The notes under the pieces were generated by a model, which saw nothing but the letters and a program-made list of their open reading frames with translations, had not been told where the DNA came from and made no database searches. Shown one piece after another: positions 17,523 through 25,533 of a stretch of DNA of 64,000 nucleotides (positions within the stretch are counted from its first letter, which is position 1; each line of letters begins with the position of its first letter). The DNA comes from Devosia sediminis (GTDB taxonomy: Bacteria; Pseudomonadota; Alphaproteobacteria; Rhizobiales; Devosiaceae). The stretch is taken from assembly GCF_016411825.1 (NCBI RefSeq), contig NZ_JAEKMH010000001.1, positions 744,001 to 808,000 on the forward strand, read 5' to 3'. The position numbers and the translations under genes are program-made.

Positions 17523-17697
17523 GATGCACACTGAATACCATTTTCAGCCCAAAGAATCCCCTACGGAAAGCAAAGACAACGTCAGGCAGCCGTCGAACAA
17601 TGATGAGCGGGGCCGGGTTATTAAAGAGGATCACGACAGAACAAGCAAAGAGGATCGCCGAGATCGGAACGAGAAAAGCCGCGAGCGTGACGACTGA
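17521..17697 (+). CDS. Small highly charged protein, divergent from the membrane protein
   Basis: The AGGAGG at 17508-17513 sits seven bases before ATG 17521. The 58-residue product is almost all Asp, Glu, Lys, Arg, Asn, Gln and Ser and probably disordered. Its start codon overlaps the start codon of the divergent membrane-protein gene, and its ribosome site lies inside that gene's first codons. So one of the two starts may be wrong, or this frame may be spurious. Confidence 0.4.
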   Translation: MMHTEYHFQPKESPTESKDNVRQPSNNDERGRVIKEDHDRTSKEDRRDRNEKSRERDD

Positions 17698-17783
17698 CTT
17701 CGGTCGGACCGCACGACCACGACGGTTTGGCGATCACCGCGTTGTTCGCGGTAGACCTTGGTTTTGCATGGAATTGTAATTCC

Positions 17784-18320
17784 TTAAACTGGAATACCAC
17801 GAGCGCGCATGGCCGCTTCGGCACGGCGTTTCGACTCCATTACTCGGCGCCGGGCGTTGGCTCCATTGTCCTGCACAACAGCAGCGCTGGTGGTGGGGTA
17901 AGCTGGGAATGCGGTCAGCGTGCACTCAAACAAGTTGAGGTCGGTAATGGTGCGGAGGGGCAACCTGCGTCCCCCATCCTCCCAACGTTCCGCTTTGACG
18001 CTGAAACCAAAACTACAGCCCGATACATCGCCCCGGCCAACAGTGCCTAGCGCGGTCTGACCTTCTGGCGTCGTCTCATCCACGTCCAATTGGAATCGGA
18101 GACCGATTTGATCTTCCTTTAGGTGCAAGGTGCCCGCGCTCACTCGACCAAGAACGCGGCCGGAGTCGTGATCAAGGATCATAACAACATCGCGCTCTGC
18201 CAACGAACGGGCAAATGCACCTTGGGCTATCCGCTCCCGGAACTCCCCGGCGATCGTTGTGACGTCGCCAAAGCGGGCAACATATCCTTCAATTCGCGGC
18301 AAGCTTTCGCTCCAACGCAC
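17784..18320 (-). CDS. HK97-family phage prohead protease
   Basis: The 178-residue protein has the herpesvirus-type assemblin fold pattern used by HK97 gp4: GYVARFGDV near the N-terminus, His51 in ILDHDSGRVLGR, and GDVSGCSFGF with Ser103 as the likely nucleophile. It would mature a capsid. No major capsid or scaffold gene is evident in the window, which is odd because the protease is normally paired with them. It starts with GTG and overlaps the upstream 61-residue gene by 32 bases. Confidence 0.85.
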   Translation of the reverse strand: MRWSESLPRIEGYVARFGDVTTIAGEFRERIAQGAFARSLAERDVVMILDHDSGRVLGRVSAGTLHLKEDQIGLRFQLDVDETTPEGQTALGTVGRGDVSGCSFGFSVKAERWEDGGRRLPLRTITDLNLFECTLTAFPAYPTTSAAVVQDNGANARRRVMESKRRAEAAMRARGIPV

Positions 18321-18474
18321 CGAGCTCAGATTTTGCCCGCAGCGCTTTTGCGATCGCCGTAGGGTCGTCGTTTCCGTAGTATTCGGTCATGCCAGGCACC
18401 TTGATGCGTCGTTCAGAACCAGGCCGGCGAAAACGGGTGTCTGCACGCTCCATGCGGATTTCGGTTTTAGACAT
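18289..18474 (-). CDS. Small protein between the phage operon genes
   Basis: A 61-residue basic protein with GGAG seven bases before ATG 18474. It overlaps both neighbours (8 bases with the upstream gene, 32 with the protease gene), the tight packing of a phage operon. Sequence reads KTEIRMERADTRFRRPGSERRIKVPG followed by a helix. Possible virion-assembly helper; family unknown. Confidence 0.6.
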   Translation of the reverse strand: MSKTEIRMERADTRFRRPGSERRIKVPGMTEYYGNDDPTAIAKALRAKSELGALERKLAAN

Positions 18475-19054
18475 AACCGTGCTCCATGGCTTCGCGTGCC
18501 ATACGCTCAATATGACCGTCACCGCGTTCACCGAGAAAGTTAGGCTCGAATGGTCCCAGACGAAGCCAGGCAATTTCCTTGCGGTCCAGTTCGTCCAGTA
18601 GCTCCCGGTATCGAGCTCGCGCCTCGGCAGCTGACTGCAACGCGTTGACCATTGCCGCCACTCGACGAGCATATTCCGGCTTCACCGCCTCACAGGCCGC
18701 GATGGTCGCTTTGCCTTTCACCTCTTCAACGCGCGCAGATTGGAGCGCAACAGCCGCTTGATGATCCGCGATTTGCTGCTGCACCTCTCTAAACCGAGCG
18801 GAAAGCGTCGCACGCTCATCAAGCGACTCCTCGCCCAGAAGAGCCGCCACCGCCGGGCGAATCTTTGGTCTAGGTGTGTCACCTAGTTGCTTTTCTAACC
18901 TTACGGCTTCTGACCGAAGGTCGCTGAGTGCAACTTGTAGCTCGATCAGCTTTGCCAGGCGCTCCCCATACTCTGGGTGATAGTCACCCAGAGACCTGAC
19001 AGTGAAAGGCTCGGCTTCGGAGGAGGTAGCGGTCCTGGATTTTAGCAATCCCAT
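18467..19054 (-). CDS. Coiled-coil phage protein upstream of the protease
   Basis: The 195-residue protein is dominated by long amphipathic helices (about residues 30-60 and 85-165) with heptad-like leucines. The ends are charged. It follows the 174-residue gene by only three bases, so it is in one operon with the protease. In phages a helical protein in this position can be a scaffold or small-terminase-like protein; no motif supports a choice. Confidence 0.65.
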   Translation of the reverse strand: MGLLKSRTATSSEAEPFTVRSLGDYHPEYGERLAKLIELQVALSDLRSEAVRLEKQLGDTPRPKIRPAVAALLGEESLDERATLSARFREVQQQIADHQAAVALQSARVEEVKGKATIAACEAVKPEYARRVAAMVNALQSAAEARARYRELLDELDRKEIAWLRLGPFEPNFLGERGDGHIERMAREAMEHGYV

Positions 19055-19057
19055 AGA

Positions 19058-19582
19058 TCAACGTCCTTTGAAAATGGCGCGCACGCAGTCGCGGAAGGCA
19101 GCGCCGTTTATTGTGGTTGAGGTGCGATGGCCGGCGGCCTGCCAGTGGTAAGCATTGGCGCCGACGGGCACGAAACGAGTTTTGCCCTCCAAATGGCGAA
19201 TGACCACTTCCGGCCAGGATGCGACCACTTCGATTGAGACGGCTGCAAGGTCACTCGGGTATTCGAGCGCAGTTTCGGCCAGGGTCAGGATTTCCACGCC
19301 GAGGCGCACCACAGATGTGGGCGCACCATCTAGGGAAACGCCGCGGGGTGTGGCATCGAGATACTTGGCAACTGCGACGCCGACCTCGGACAATGTCTTG
19401 TCGGACGCTAGGCCAATGAACAGCGCAATAAATCCGTCAAAGGAAATGCGGGGCGCTACGCCAGGCGCGCCGCGTTCAATGTACCCAGCTTCCTGGAGCC
19501 GGGAGGCGACCGTACGGCCACGAGAGATTGGAAAACCTAAGTGCCGCTCGATCGCGGCTAGGGCGTGATTCAACGTAGGCAC
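19058..19582 (-). CDS. Phage protein with a winged-helix-like N-terminus
   Basis: GTG 19582 is preferred because AAAGGG lies eight bases upstream; the frame is open for 46 more codons across a terminator, which cannot be coding. The 174-residue protein begins with a DNA-binding-like region (LNHALAAIERHLGFPISRGRTVASRLQEAGYIERG), followed by a helical domain and a C-terminal segment with conserved-looking FVPVGANAYHWQ. Head of the operon that ends with the prohead protease. It might be a terminase small-subunit analogue (speculative). Confidence 0.6.
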   Translation of the reverse strand: MPTLNHALAAIERHLGFPISRGRTVASRLQEAGYIERGAPGVAPRISFDGFIALFIGLASDKTLSEVGVAVAKYLDATPRGVSLDGAPTSVVRLGVEILTLAETALEYPSDLAAVSIEVVASWPEVVIRHLEGKTRFVPVGANAYHWQAAGHRTSTTINGAAFRDCVRAIFKGR

Positions 19583-19631
19583 ATGCGCGCCCTTTCGAAA
19601 TGTCTGGATTTTTGGGATGGATGGGCCAAAA

Positions 19632-19660
19632 AAAGTCCCCGCCGTTGAAGCGGGGACTTT
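19632..19660 (-). terminator. Rho-independent terminator, minus strand
   Basis: An 11-bp perfect stem (19632-19642 with 19650-19660), a 7-base loop, and on the minus strand a run of seven T (complement of 19628-19634). It lies 72 bases past the stop of the 329-residue gene, separating that transcript from the protease operon. Confidence 0.9.
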
Positions 19661-19731
19661 CGGAGGCGCCACCAAAATGGAGAGGCTGCGGCCTCTCAAC
19701 CTATATTGACGCCGACACACTCATTTTCGGG

Positions 19732-20721
19732 CTATGAAGCCAAAAATTCCTGCCAGGCTTCTGCGGCGGATCGGAACCGGCGCTTCCCCGTGCCATTGTC
19801 ATTGCTGGCCACCAGGTCGCCCATGCTGCCGACGTTGGCTGCCGTGGCCAAGGTGGCATAGTGGTAAGGAAAGGCTTCGCGAAACTGTTCGGTCAGAGCA
19901 TGCTCAAGGATGGCTTCCGATGCTGTGAATGCCTCGGGATCCGGCCGACGCGCGGCGTGCTCATCGCTATCGTCGCCGCCGCTGGAGCTTGAGCCGCGAC
20001 CTGCGACAAGACCGGAAAAGATTTCCCTCGGCGCGCAGTAAGGAAGGCCAGGCCGCTGAGGGTAGTTATGTCTCACCGGGAGACCGCAGGAGGCGCGGGC
20101 CTGATCTAATGGAACATGACCGCCCACCTTCGCGCTCCATTCAGTCCAGTCAATCGGCGGCGCCTTCTCACGGCGCCTGAGTGTCTTCGGGACGCTATTG
20201 TGCTGCTCTGCATTCAGAACACAGCAGAACCAAGCAGTCGACCGGGCCTCCGCGTCTAGGGCCGCCTCGCTCTTACTCTTCCGAGTGTCGCCCATCTCTT
20301 GGATAACTTGCCTCCCCCAGATGCTTGTGATCGCGCCGGCTGGCACCGTGTAGGTGCGGGGTTCAAGCTTTCCATTTTCCAGGACGAACTGAACTCGCCT
20401 GTGTTCTTGGCTGGCGATTTGGACCTTGCCGGCACTCCAAGCCTTCAGAAGGTCGGCGCAATACGCACCGTCGGTATCGAAGCGCCGATCCAGTACTGCC
20501 GGCACCTTCGCGTTATCGTTCGCGGCGGTACCCAGGAGGTCAGGCCTGTAGTCGAAGGCGGCATAGAAGCGAGCCAGGGCGGGCAAAAGCGGAAAAAGGT
20601 CCGCGTGCCTGCCAGTATACGCGGACGCAACTGCGCCCGCCGGTAGGGCAGGTGTCATTGGATCGTATCCGTGGTGGTGGGAGGAAAGCCGCTTCGCGGT
20701 CTTAGTTTTGGCCCGGCCCAT
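19732..20721 (-). CDS. Protein of the element, unknown function (329 residues)
   Basis: A long minus-strand gene with its own terminator. The sequence has a central beta-rich region (KVQIASQEHRRVQFVLENGK, then TYTVPAGAITSIWGRQVI) and a polar Ser/Gly/Asp linker (about residues 248-262). No enzyme motif or membrane segment found. ATG 20721 lacks a strong ribosome site; ATG 20658 is an alternative that would remove 21 basic residues. The codon pattern supports a real gene. Family unknown. Confidence 0.65.
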   Translation of the reverse strand: MGRAKTKTAKRLSSHHHGYDPMTPALPAGAVASAYTGRHADLFPLLPALARFYAAFDYRPDLLGTAANDNAKVPAVLDRRFDTDGAYCADLLKAWSAGKVQIASQEHRRVQFVLENGKLEPRTYTVPAGAITSIWGRQVIQEMGDTRKSKSEAALDAEARSTAWFCCVLNAEQHNSVPKTLRRREKAPPIDWTEWSAKVGGHVPLDQARASCGLPVRHNYPQRPGLPYCAPREIFSGLVAGRGSSSSGGDDSDEHAARRPDPEAFTASEAILEHALTEQFREAFPYHYATLATAANVGSMGDLVASNDNGTGKRRFRSAAEAWQEFLAS

Positions 20722-20896
20722 TGGCCGCTGACATTACGAATTGTGGTTGTGTGTGTTTTCGAATGTCAATGGGGCGGTGGATAGGTTTTGGACGGTGTTA
20801 AAGTGGGATTCGAGAGGCCATTCGAGGGTAGTGAGGCGACTGTCGGTTTCTGCAGGTTCACGCACACAGCGGAGATTATCCACATCTGCAAACAAC

Positions 20897-20938
20897 CTAG
20901 CGAGCCAGGCCGCGCTCTGGTGCGGCCTGGCTCGCTAG
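20897..20938. repeat. Perfect 17-bp inverted repeat (hairpin) before the 20992 gene
   Basis: Arms 20897-20913 and 20922-20938 are perfect complements around an 8-base loop. There is no T tract on either side, so it is not a standard terminator. It sits 53 bases before the likely start of the next gene, in a place suited to an operator, a recombination site or a structured leader. Confidence 0.9.
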
Positions 20939-20991
20939 CCTCGACTATTCAGACAGTGTATGAAAATGACGGGTCTTTTGGAGATAAGTGC

Positions 20992-21597
20992 GTGCTGGAA
21001 TATTTTACGGCGGCCAAGACATTGATCGACTGTTTCGGCGCCGTGAAAGAGCATGCAAAGCGCGGGCAGAGTGGAACAAGGCAAGATTTTGACCAGCTCG
21101 TCACACCTATCTATGACGCACTGCCACCCTTGATCGACAACTATCTTTTGATCTTCACGACTGCAAAAAAGGCAATTCGTGCGGCCCAAACCTTTCAGGA
21201 TGTCGTCGTGGCGTCTGAAATACTCAGGGACCAGAGAGCGAAGTTTCTGGCCACCCGTATTAGAGTTAGGGGAGAGGCCGACGCTCTTTATTACATCGTC
21301 AAAGATCCTGAAATTCGCCGCTTCATGTATGCCGTTGCCAGAATTTTTGACGCGCCATTTTACGGTGTATCGCGGAGCGGCGAACGGAAAATGTCGGCCT
21401 CCGCGTATGTAGAGGGCATGTTCTCAGACCTAGAACATCTGCGCCCAGTTGCGGAGAATTGGAACGATTCCCGCCAACAGATAGATGCCTCAATAGTCGC
21501 AGCACAAAATTTTCTAGAGTTGAACTGGGCTAAGGTAGTTCAGGAATACAGCGCCATGAAGGGTGGCCATTTGGTAAAGTCCGAACGACTCAATTAA
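20992..21597 (+). CDS. Orphan helical protein, unknown function
   Basis: The frame is open from 20788, but the upstream part contains the perfect hairpin and lacks a ribosome site. GTG 20992 has GGAG at 20980-20983 with eight-base spacing and is chosen, giving 201 residues. The product is mostly helical, starting VLEYFTAAKTLIDCFGAVKEHAK, with a mid-region YYIVKDPEIRRFMYAVARIFDAPFYG. Gene is AT-richer than its neighbours and isolated on the plus strand, convergent with the TIR gene 285 bases away. Possibly accessory defence cargo; no family recognised. Confidence 0.6.
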   Translation: MLEYFTAAKTLIDCFGAVKEHAKRGQSGTRQDFDQLVTPIYDALPPLIDNYLLIFTTAKKAIRAAQTFQDVVVASEILRDQRAKFLATRIRVRGEADALYYIVKDPEIRRFMYAVARIFDAPFYGVSRSGERKMSASAYVEGMFSDLEHLRPVAENWNDSRQQIDASIVAAQNFLELNWAKVVQEYSAMKGGHLVKSERLN

Positions 21598-21881
21598 GCT
21601 AGCTTTAGTTCGGCATGGGCGCGCGATCGATTGTGGCCATTTAAGCCAGCGCTATTCCCCTCCCGTCACACCCGGCCTAATCGGCGACAAAAAAACTTTC
21701 AAAACCTGCGGGATTTAACGCGATAGACCAAGGGCGGTCCCGGAGTCGGGTCGCCGCGGGGATCTGACCCGCCCCCCCCTCGGGTAGGGGGTGACTGAGG
21801 CCCGCCGACCAGCCAGGGGCGGACCGGCAGGGTAAGCAAACTTTTGCGTCCGCAAAATTCGGAATCGTGACAGGTGCTTCG

Positions 21882-22607
21882 CTAGAATGGTAAGTTGTCC
21901 TCGATGTGCGGACTTATCTCCCTCTTTCCCTCGTCCAGCCGCGCTGAGGTGCGGGGATCGTCGGCCAATATGTCGCTTATCTCTTTCGCGATGTCTTCCG
22001 CGGGTCTGTTGCGCCTGGCGATCGCCTGGTGTTTGCCGATAAATCCGGTCGGATCTTCGCCCATCCTCAATGAGATTATCTTGACACCACGACCTAGGGC
22101 GAAGCCAACTTCCTGCTGACACCAAATGCTTTTCGAGAAGTCTGGCGTGTGGATGGCAACAAACGCATCCATCGCCCACAGGGCGCGCTCAATCTCGCTC
22201 TGCCACTCCAGCGTGGGATGTATGTCTTCATGCGCGACGAACCCTGCGACGCCATATGGAGCCAGGCAATCCTTCAGCCTTTTGGCTTTTGCCTTTTCGA
22301 CTGCCAAGTGACTGATGAATAGTCGGAAGGCCTTGGTTCCCGACCAGTTCTTCGGAGGAGCTAACGATGCCGATGCTGGTGCCCCTCCGACCGGCATGCC
22401 GAGTTCCGAGGCGATACGCAAAATGGTGTCTTCGGGACAGCCGCGTAAGGCTTCCTTGGAATAGACCCACTTACTGCCCCAGTTACCATCGCTTGGTGGG
22501 GTAATTCCGAACTCTACCAAGAACGAGTCGATCTCATCGAACGTATATCGGGACTGCAGCTCTCGACCGATGCTGCTGACCAGTTCGAGTTTTTCGGAAA
22601 TGCGCAT
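21882..22607 (-). CDS. TIR-domain protein with AbiJ-type N-terminal region
   Basis: Starts at ATG 22607; an ORF extension to 22634 runs into an inverted repeat. The 241-residue protein has an N-terminal helical domain (about 1-72, RISEKLELVSSIGRELQSRYTFDEIDSFL) like those attached to abortive-infection proteins, then a TIR domain (about 94-215) with FRLFISH, GFVAHEDIHPTLEWQSEIERAL and SIWCQQEVG, where Glu166 fits the catalytic glutamate of TIR NADases. Bacterial TIR proteins deplete NAD+ upon phage infection. No Thoeris ThsA or other partner gene is adjacent, so it may act alone or with an unknown neighbour. Confidence 0.85.
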   Translation of the reverse strand: MRISEKLELVSSIGRELQSRYTFDEIDSFLVEFGITPPSDGNWGSKWVYSKEALRGCPEDTILRIASELGMPVGGAPASASLAPPKNWSGTKAFRLFISHLAVEKAKAKRLKDCLAPYGVAGFVAHEDIHPTLEWQSEIERALWAMDAFVAIHTPDFSKSIWCQQEVGFALGRGVKIISLRMGEDPTGFIGKHQAIARRNRPAEDIAKEISDILADDPRTSARLDEGKREISPHIEDNLPF

Positions 22608-22619
22608 ATGGTAGGGTCC

Positions 22620-22737
22620 GGGACTTTGCCACACTTTGCCCTTACGCGCGCGAAACGCCTAGACCCCTCTCAAATAGAAGAAGTGCCAAAGACAATCTGT
22701 GTCTCACGCGCGCAAGGACAAAGTGGCACAAAGTCCC
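22620..22737. repeat. Imperfect 34-bp inverted repeat between TIR and DUF3987 genes
   Basis: Left arm 22620-22653 and the complement of right arm 22704-22737 agree at 28 of 34 positions. Each arm contains a conserved ACTTTG block twice and a run of CGCG. The arms flank a 50-base centre and fill the gap between two minus-strand genes. Possible roles are protein-binding operator, replication-related site, or remnants of an insertion. Confidence 0.75.
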
Positions 22738-24557
22738 TACTTGCCGTCGGCGATGATCGCCCTAACGTGCTCTCGCCGCCTTGCTTCAGCAGCAGCGCGC
22801 TCCGCAAAGATGGTGTGGACGGCGGCTGTAACCTTGTAACGGGTCGACGTGGCGTTGCGCGCGCTTGGAGCTGCTAGAGTCAGCCATCCAAAGGCATCAA
22901 GCTTCCCAAGTACCTCTTTCGCCTTGTCCTCGGTCATCTGGCGCATCTTGCGATCGCCGCGCCGCGCCTCACTGACCGAGATGGATTCCAGTCGGTGCGC
23001 CAGGATGTAACCCGCAACGGCCGTCACCTCGTCCTGGTCGTCGGCTGCGCCCAAAACGTTGGTGTAGAACGCTAGGAGATGACGATAGATGTAATCATCC
23101 ATGAACGCGGCAACGCGCTCCGCAACGTCCTCGCCTATCTCATCGACCGGCACATCGCCGTGCATCTCGTCGAGGCAATGAAAGACGATACACAGGCGAG
23201 CAAACAGGGCGTCGTACTTGCCTAGGTGTGCGCCAATCTTCCGGTTGACCGTCTCCCATGCCATTGCCAATTCGTGGTGGCGCTTCTCGCGTTCCGCCCG
23301 GATACTGTGAGCGCTAGGCGAGAAGCGCAAAGCGTCACCTCTCGACCTCAGTCGGCGCATGCGGCTGATCGCATCGCGATAGTCGCCCACTTCGCTACCC
23401 GCCGGCGCATCTGTCCCGACACTGGCCGACCCAAGGCAAATGGGGACAAGTCGCTGCATGAGACCGTCATCTGCCAAGTCCTTTGATATGGCGCGGATGG
23501 GTTCAGGTTGAATGCCACCCAAGAGCGAAACCGAGAGATTGGGAACAAGGGCCGCACCGCGCCCAACCCGGTTGACCGCATACGATCCACCGTTGAACGC
23601 CTGCAGCCAGAATCCGCGGTCAGATGCCGACGCCTTGGAGCTCCCATATTTCTCCATGGATCCGAACCAGGCCGATAGCTCGTCGCGTATCAGCAGGAGT
23701 CCTTGCTCGTTGTCGGCGAGCACTTGTTGCGCCGCCTCAACGGTAACATCCTCAATACGGGTGCGCTCTTGGCGTGGCGGCGGTGTTAGTGCCTTCTGAG
23801 CCTTGTCCAGACGCTCCCAATCTACCATCCGATCGACGTAGCTCCGCAACAAGCCGTCATCGATTTGGCGCAGCGGTGCTGACGCGATGGAGATTGTGGG
23901 ACTCTTCTTCGTGCTGGGCGAGCCAATCAACGCGCACCACAAGCGGGCGGACTCCGTCCATGACGGATCGTGGCGTTTCACTTGCAGCTTGACCGAGTCC
24001 GGAATTGCAGCCGCCGCGACGGTAAGCGCTGCCATTGCCAAACCACCAGGATCCACGCCCATAAGTTCACCCTGACGGCGAGCAAAGGTCTCGATAACCG
24101 GGGGTAGCAGGTTCGCGGGTAGAGTGGGGCGAGCGCGTTCGGCCCAGATGTCGACGGGCGCCGTGTTGGCGTTGTCGGCTTCTGCAGGGTGCGCCAGATA
24201 GAATTGCACGATTGCCAGGTCCAGGGCTTGGTCGGCGACATAGAACGCATCTTCGGCCGCGGTAACATCCTCGCCGGTTTCTAGAGCCAACGCCAAGATA
24301 TGACGTGCGTGGTTGCGCGCCTCGTCGGCTTCCATGCACCTGTCATCAAAGAGCCAGCGGTTAGCCTCGACGCGGTCGCGGCGCCACCAGGCTTCGAGTT
24401 CAGCGAGGGCGGCTTCGCCGTGGTCTGAAGGACCGACGCTTGTACCTGCAGGTCGACCAGTGGAGGGGGGACATTGTGCCAAACGCTGTTCGTGCGTCAG
24501 CAACCCCCAGTCGCGAAGCTGGCTCTCATCCGGGTGGCGCTTCAGTTCAGCGGTCAT
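22737..24557 (-). CDS. DUF3987-domain primase/helicase-like protein
   Basis: ATG 24557 overlaps the upstream gene's end by 11 bases. The 606-residue protein has a Walker A-type loop GSPSTKKS at 212-219, a Walker B-like LLLIRDELSAWFGSME near 295, and a C-terminal helical/winged region. This is the DUF3987 (YfjI-like) group, often located beside integrase and AlpA genes in P4-like satellites and islands, where it probably serves in replication. An N-terminal primase domain is not evident. Neighbour order supports a replication module here. Confidence 0.82.
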   Translation of the reverse strand: MTAELKRHPDESQLRDWGLLTHEQRLAQCPPSTGRPAGTSVGPSDHGEAALAELEAWWRRDRVEANRWLFDDRCMEADEARNHARHILALALETGEDVTAAEDAFYVADQALDLAIVQFYLAHPAEADNANTAPVDIWAERARPTLPANLLPPVIETFARRQGELMGVDPGGLAMAALTVAAAAIPDSVKLQVKRHDPSWTESARLWCALIGSPSTKKSPTISIASAPLRQIDDGLLRSYVDRMVDWERLDKAQKALTPPPRQERTRIEDVTVEAAQQVLADNEQGLLLIRDELSAWFGSMEKYGSSKASASDRGFWLQAFNGGSYAVNRVGRGAALVPNLSVSLLGGIQPEPIRAISKDLADDGLMQRLVPICLGSASVGTDAPAGSEVGDYRDAISRMRRLRSRGDALRFSPSAHSIRAEREKRHHELAMAWETVNRKIGAHLGKYDALFARLCIVFHCLDEMHGDVPVDEIGEDVAERVAAFMDDYIYRHLLAFYTNVLGAADDQDEVTAVAGYILAHRLESISVSEARRGDRKMRQMTEDKAKEVLGKLDAFGWLTLAAPSARNATSTRYKVTAAVHTIFAERAAAEARRREHVRAIIADGK

Positions 24558-24801
24558 TCGCCGGCACCCCAATCGCTTCGATCGCCATCCGAGTCAGCCT
24601 TTCCGTTAACTCTGGGGAGAAGGTCGCTGCACGGCGCTTGCCGGCGTGGGGTGCAAACAGTCGAATTGCGCCATCGCGCATGCGCAGGAGGCGCAAGCCG
24701 TATAGACGGGCATCGGGTGTGAGCTCGACGTCGATAGTGCCGAGGCACAGGTGACCGCCCTTGTCAGGCTCAGCGAGCGGGCGGGCAAATAGAAGTTTCA
24801 T
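24547..24801 (-). CDS. Small protein upstream of the DUF3987 gene
   Basis: 84 residues, starting at ATG 24801 with GGAG about eleven bases upstream. The N-terminal half is beta-rich (KLLFARPLAEPDKGGHLCLGTIDVELTPDARLYG) and the C-terminal part helical and basic. It is co-translated with the DUF3987 gene (11-base overlap). Function unknown; a DNA-binding accessory role is possible but unproven. Confidence 0.65.
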   Translation of the reverse strand: MKLLFARPLAEPDKGGHLCLGTIDVELTPDARLYGLRLLRMRDGAIRLFAPHAGKRRAATFSPELTERLTRMAIEAIGVPANDR

Positions 24802-24918
24802 GGTCGTGTCTCCATGTTGCTGGCAGTGTGCCAGGCGAGTTGAAGGGCGCCGCGGGTTGGCAGCGGGGTACGGCCACCGGCACGATGCCGGCGGCGAATG
24901 GTGTGGGTTGGGGAGGGG

Positions 24919-25215
24919 CTAGGCGGAGCGGTGCGCGCCCTCGGCTATACAGGCCGACAAATAGCTTGCGATCGATCCATCGACTTGGGCGAAGCTGGAG
25001 CGTATGACCGCATCATCGATCTCTCCGGTGTGGTCGCAGAGCCTTTGATATTGAGCAAGCAGAGAACTATCGATTGGGCCGTTCTCCCTGAGCGCATCGG
25101 TAAGCTCCTGAAGTTTGGCCAGCTTCGCGATAAGTCTGCGTTTTTCGGCATCCAGCCGAGGCGCCAAGTCCCATTCCAACGGCGGATTGGGGTGCACCAT
25201 CTTAGCCTTGTTCAT
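24919..25215 (-). CDS. Small helical protein coupled to the AlpA gene
   Basis: 98 residues, coiled-coil-like (LDAEKRRLIAKLAKLQELTDALRENG). Its ATG overlaps the stop of the upstream AlpA-type gene by four bases, so translation is coupled. Between its stop and the next downstream gene lie 117 bases with nothing recognised. Function unknown. Confidence 0.65.
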   Translation of the reverse strand: MNKAKMVHPNPPLEWDLAPRLDAEKRRLIAKLAKLQELTDALRENGPIDSSLLAQYQRLCDHTGEIDDAVIRSSFAQVDGSIASYLSACIAEGAHRSA

Positions 25216-25445
25216 GCCGCCACCTCGTCACGGTGTGCATTGTCGTTGGCCGGTCGCGCCGCGATGCGGGCGTCGATCCAGGCTTGTACCTCGGCGCGCA
25301 CGAACCCGATGCGCTTCTCCCCGAGTTGGACAGTGGTTGGGAAATTACCAGCAGCTCGGATTTTTGAGATGGACGCTCGGCTCAGGCTGGTGAGCTTGCA
25401 TACATCCTTGACCGAGATGATGAGAGGAAACTGGTTATCTGGCAT
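25212..25445 (-). CDS. AlpA-family helix-turn-helix regulator
   Basis: ATG 25445 follows GGAGG with good spacing, giving 77 residues. The core ISVKDVCKLTSLSRASISKIRAAGNFPTTVQLGEKRIGFVRAEVQAWI is the AlpA/MerR-like winged helix, with the typical sequence of helix, wing and EVQAWI end. AlpA proteins activate integrase or excision functions in P4-like elements. Genes on both sides run in the same direction, so it probably regulates the integrase-proximal operon. Confidence 0.88.
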   Translation of the reverse strand: MPDNQFPLIISVKDVCKLTSLSRASISKIRAAGNFPTTVQLGEKRIGFVRAEVQAWIDARIAARPANDNAHRDEVAA

Positions 25446-25533
25446 AGACGCCTCCACTTGTTGATGGCGTCATTTATGTCTGTGTGTGTTTTCGAAAGTC
25501 AGGACCACAAAAGCCCCCATCTTTCGTAGCTAC

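Noticed and set aside
19583..19720. Upstream extension of the 174-residue phage protein to 19720
   Set aside because: The extension crosses a strong terminator hairpin and lacks a ribosome site; the GTG at 19582 fits better.
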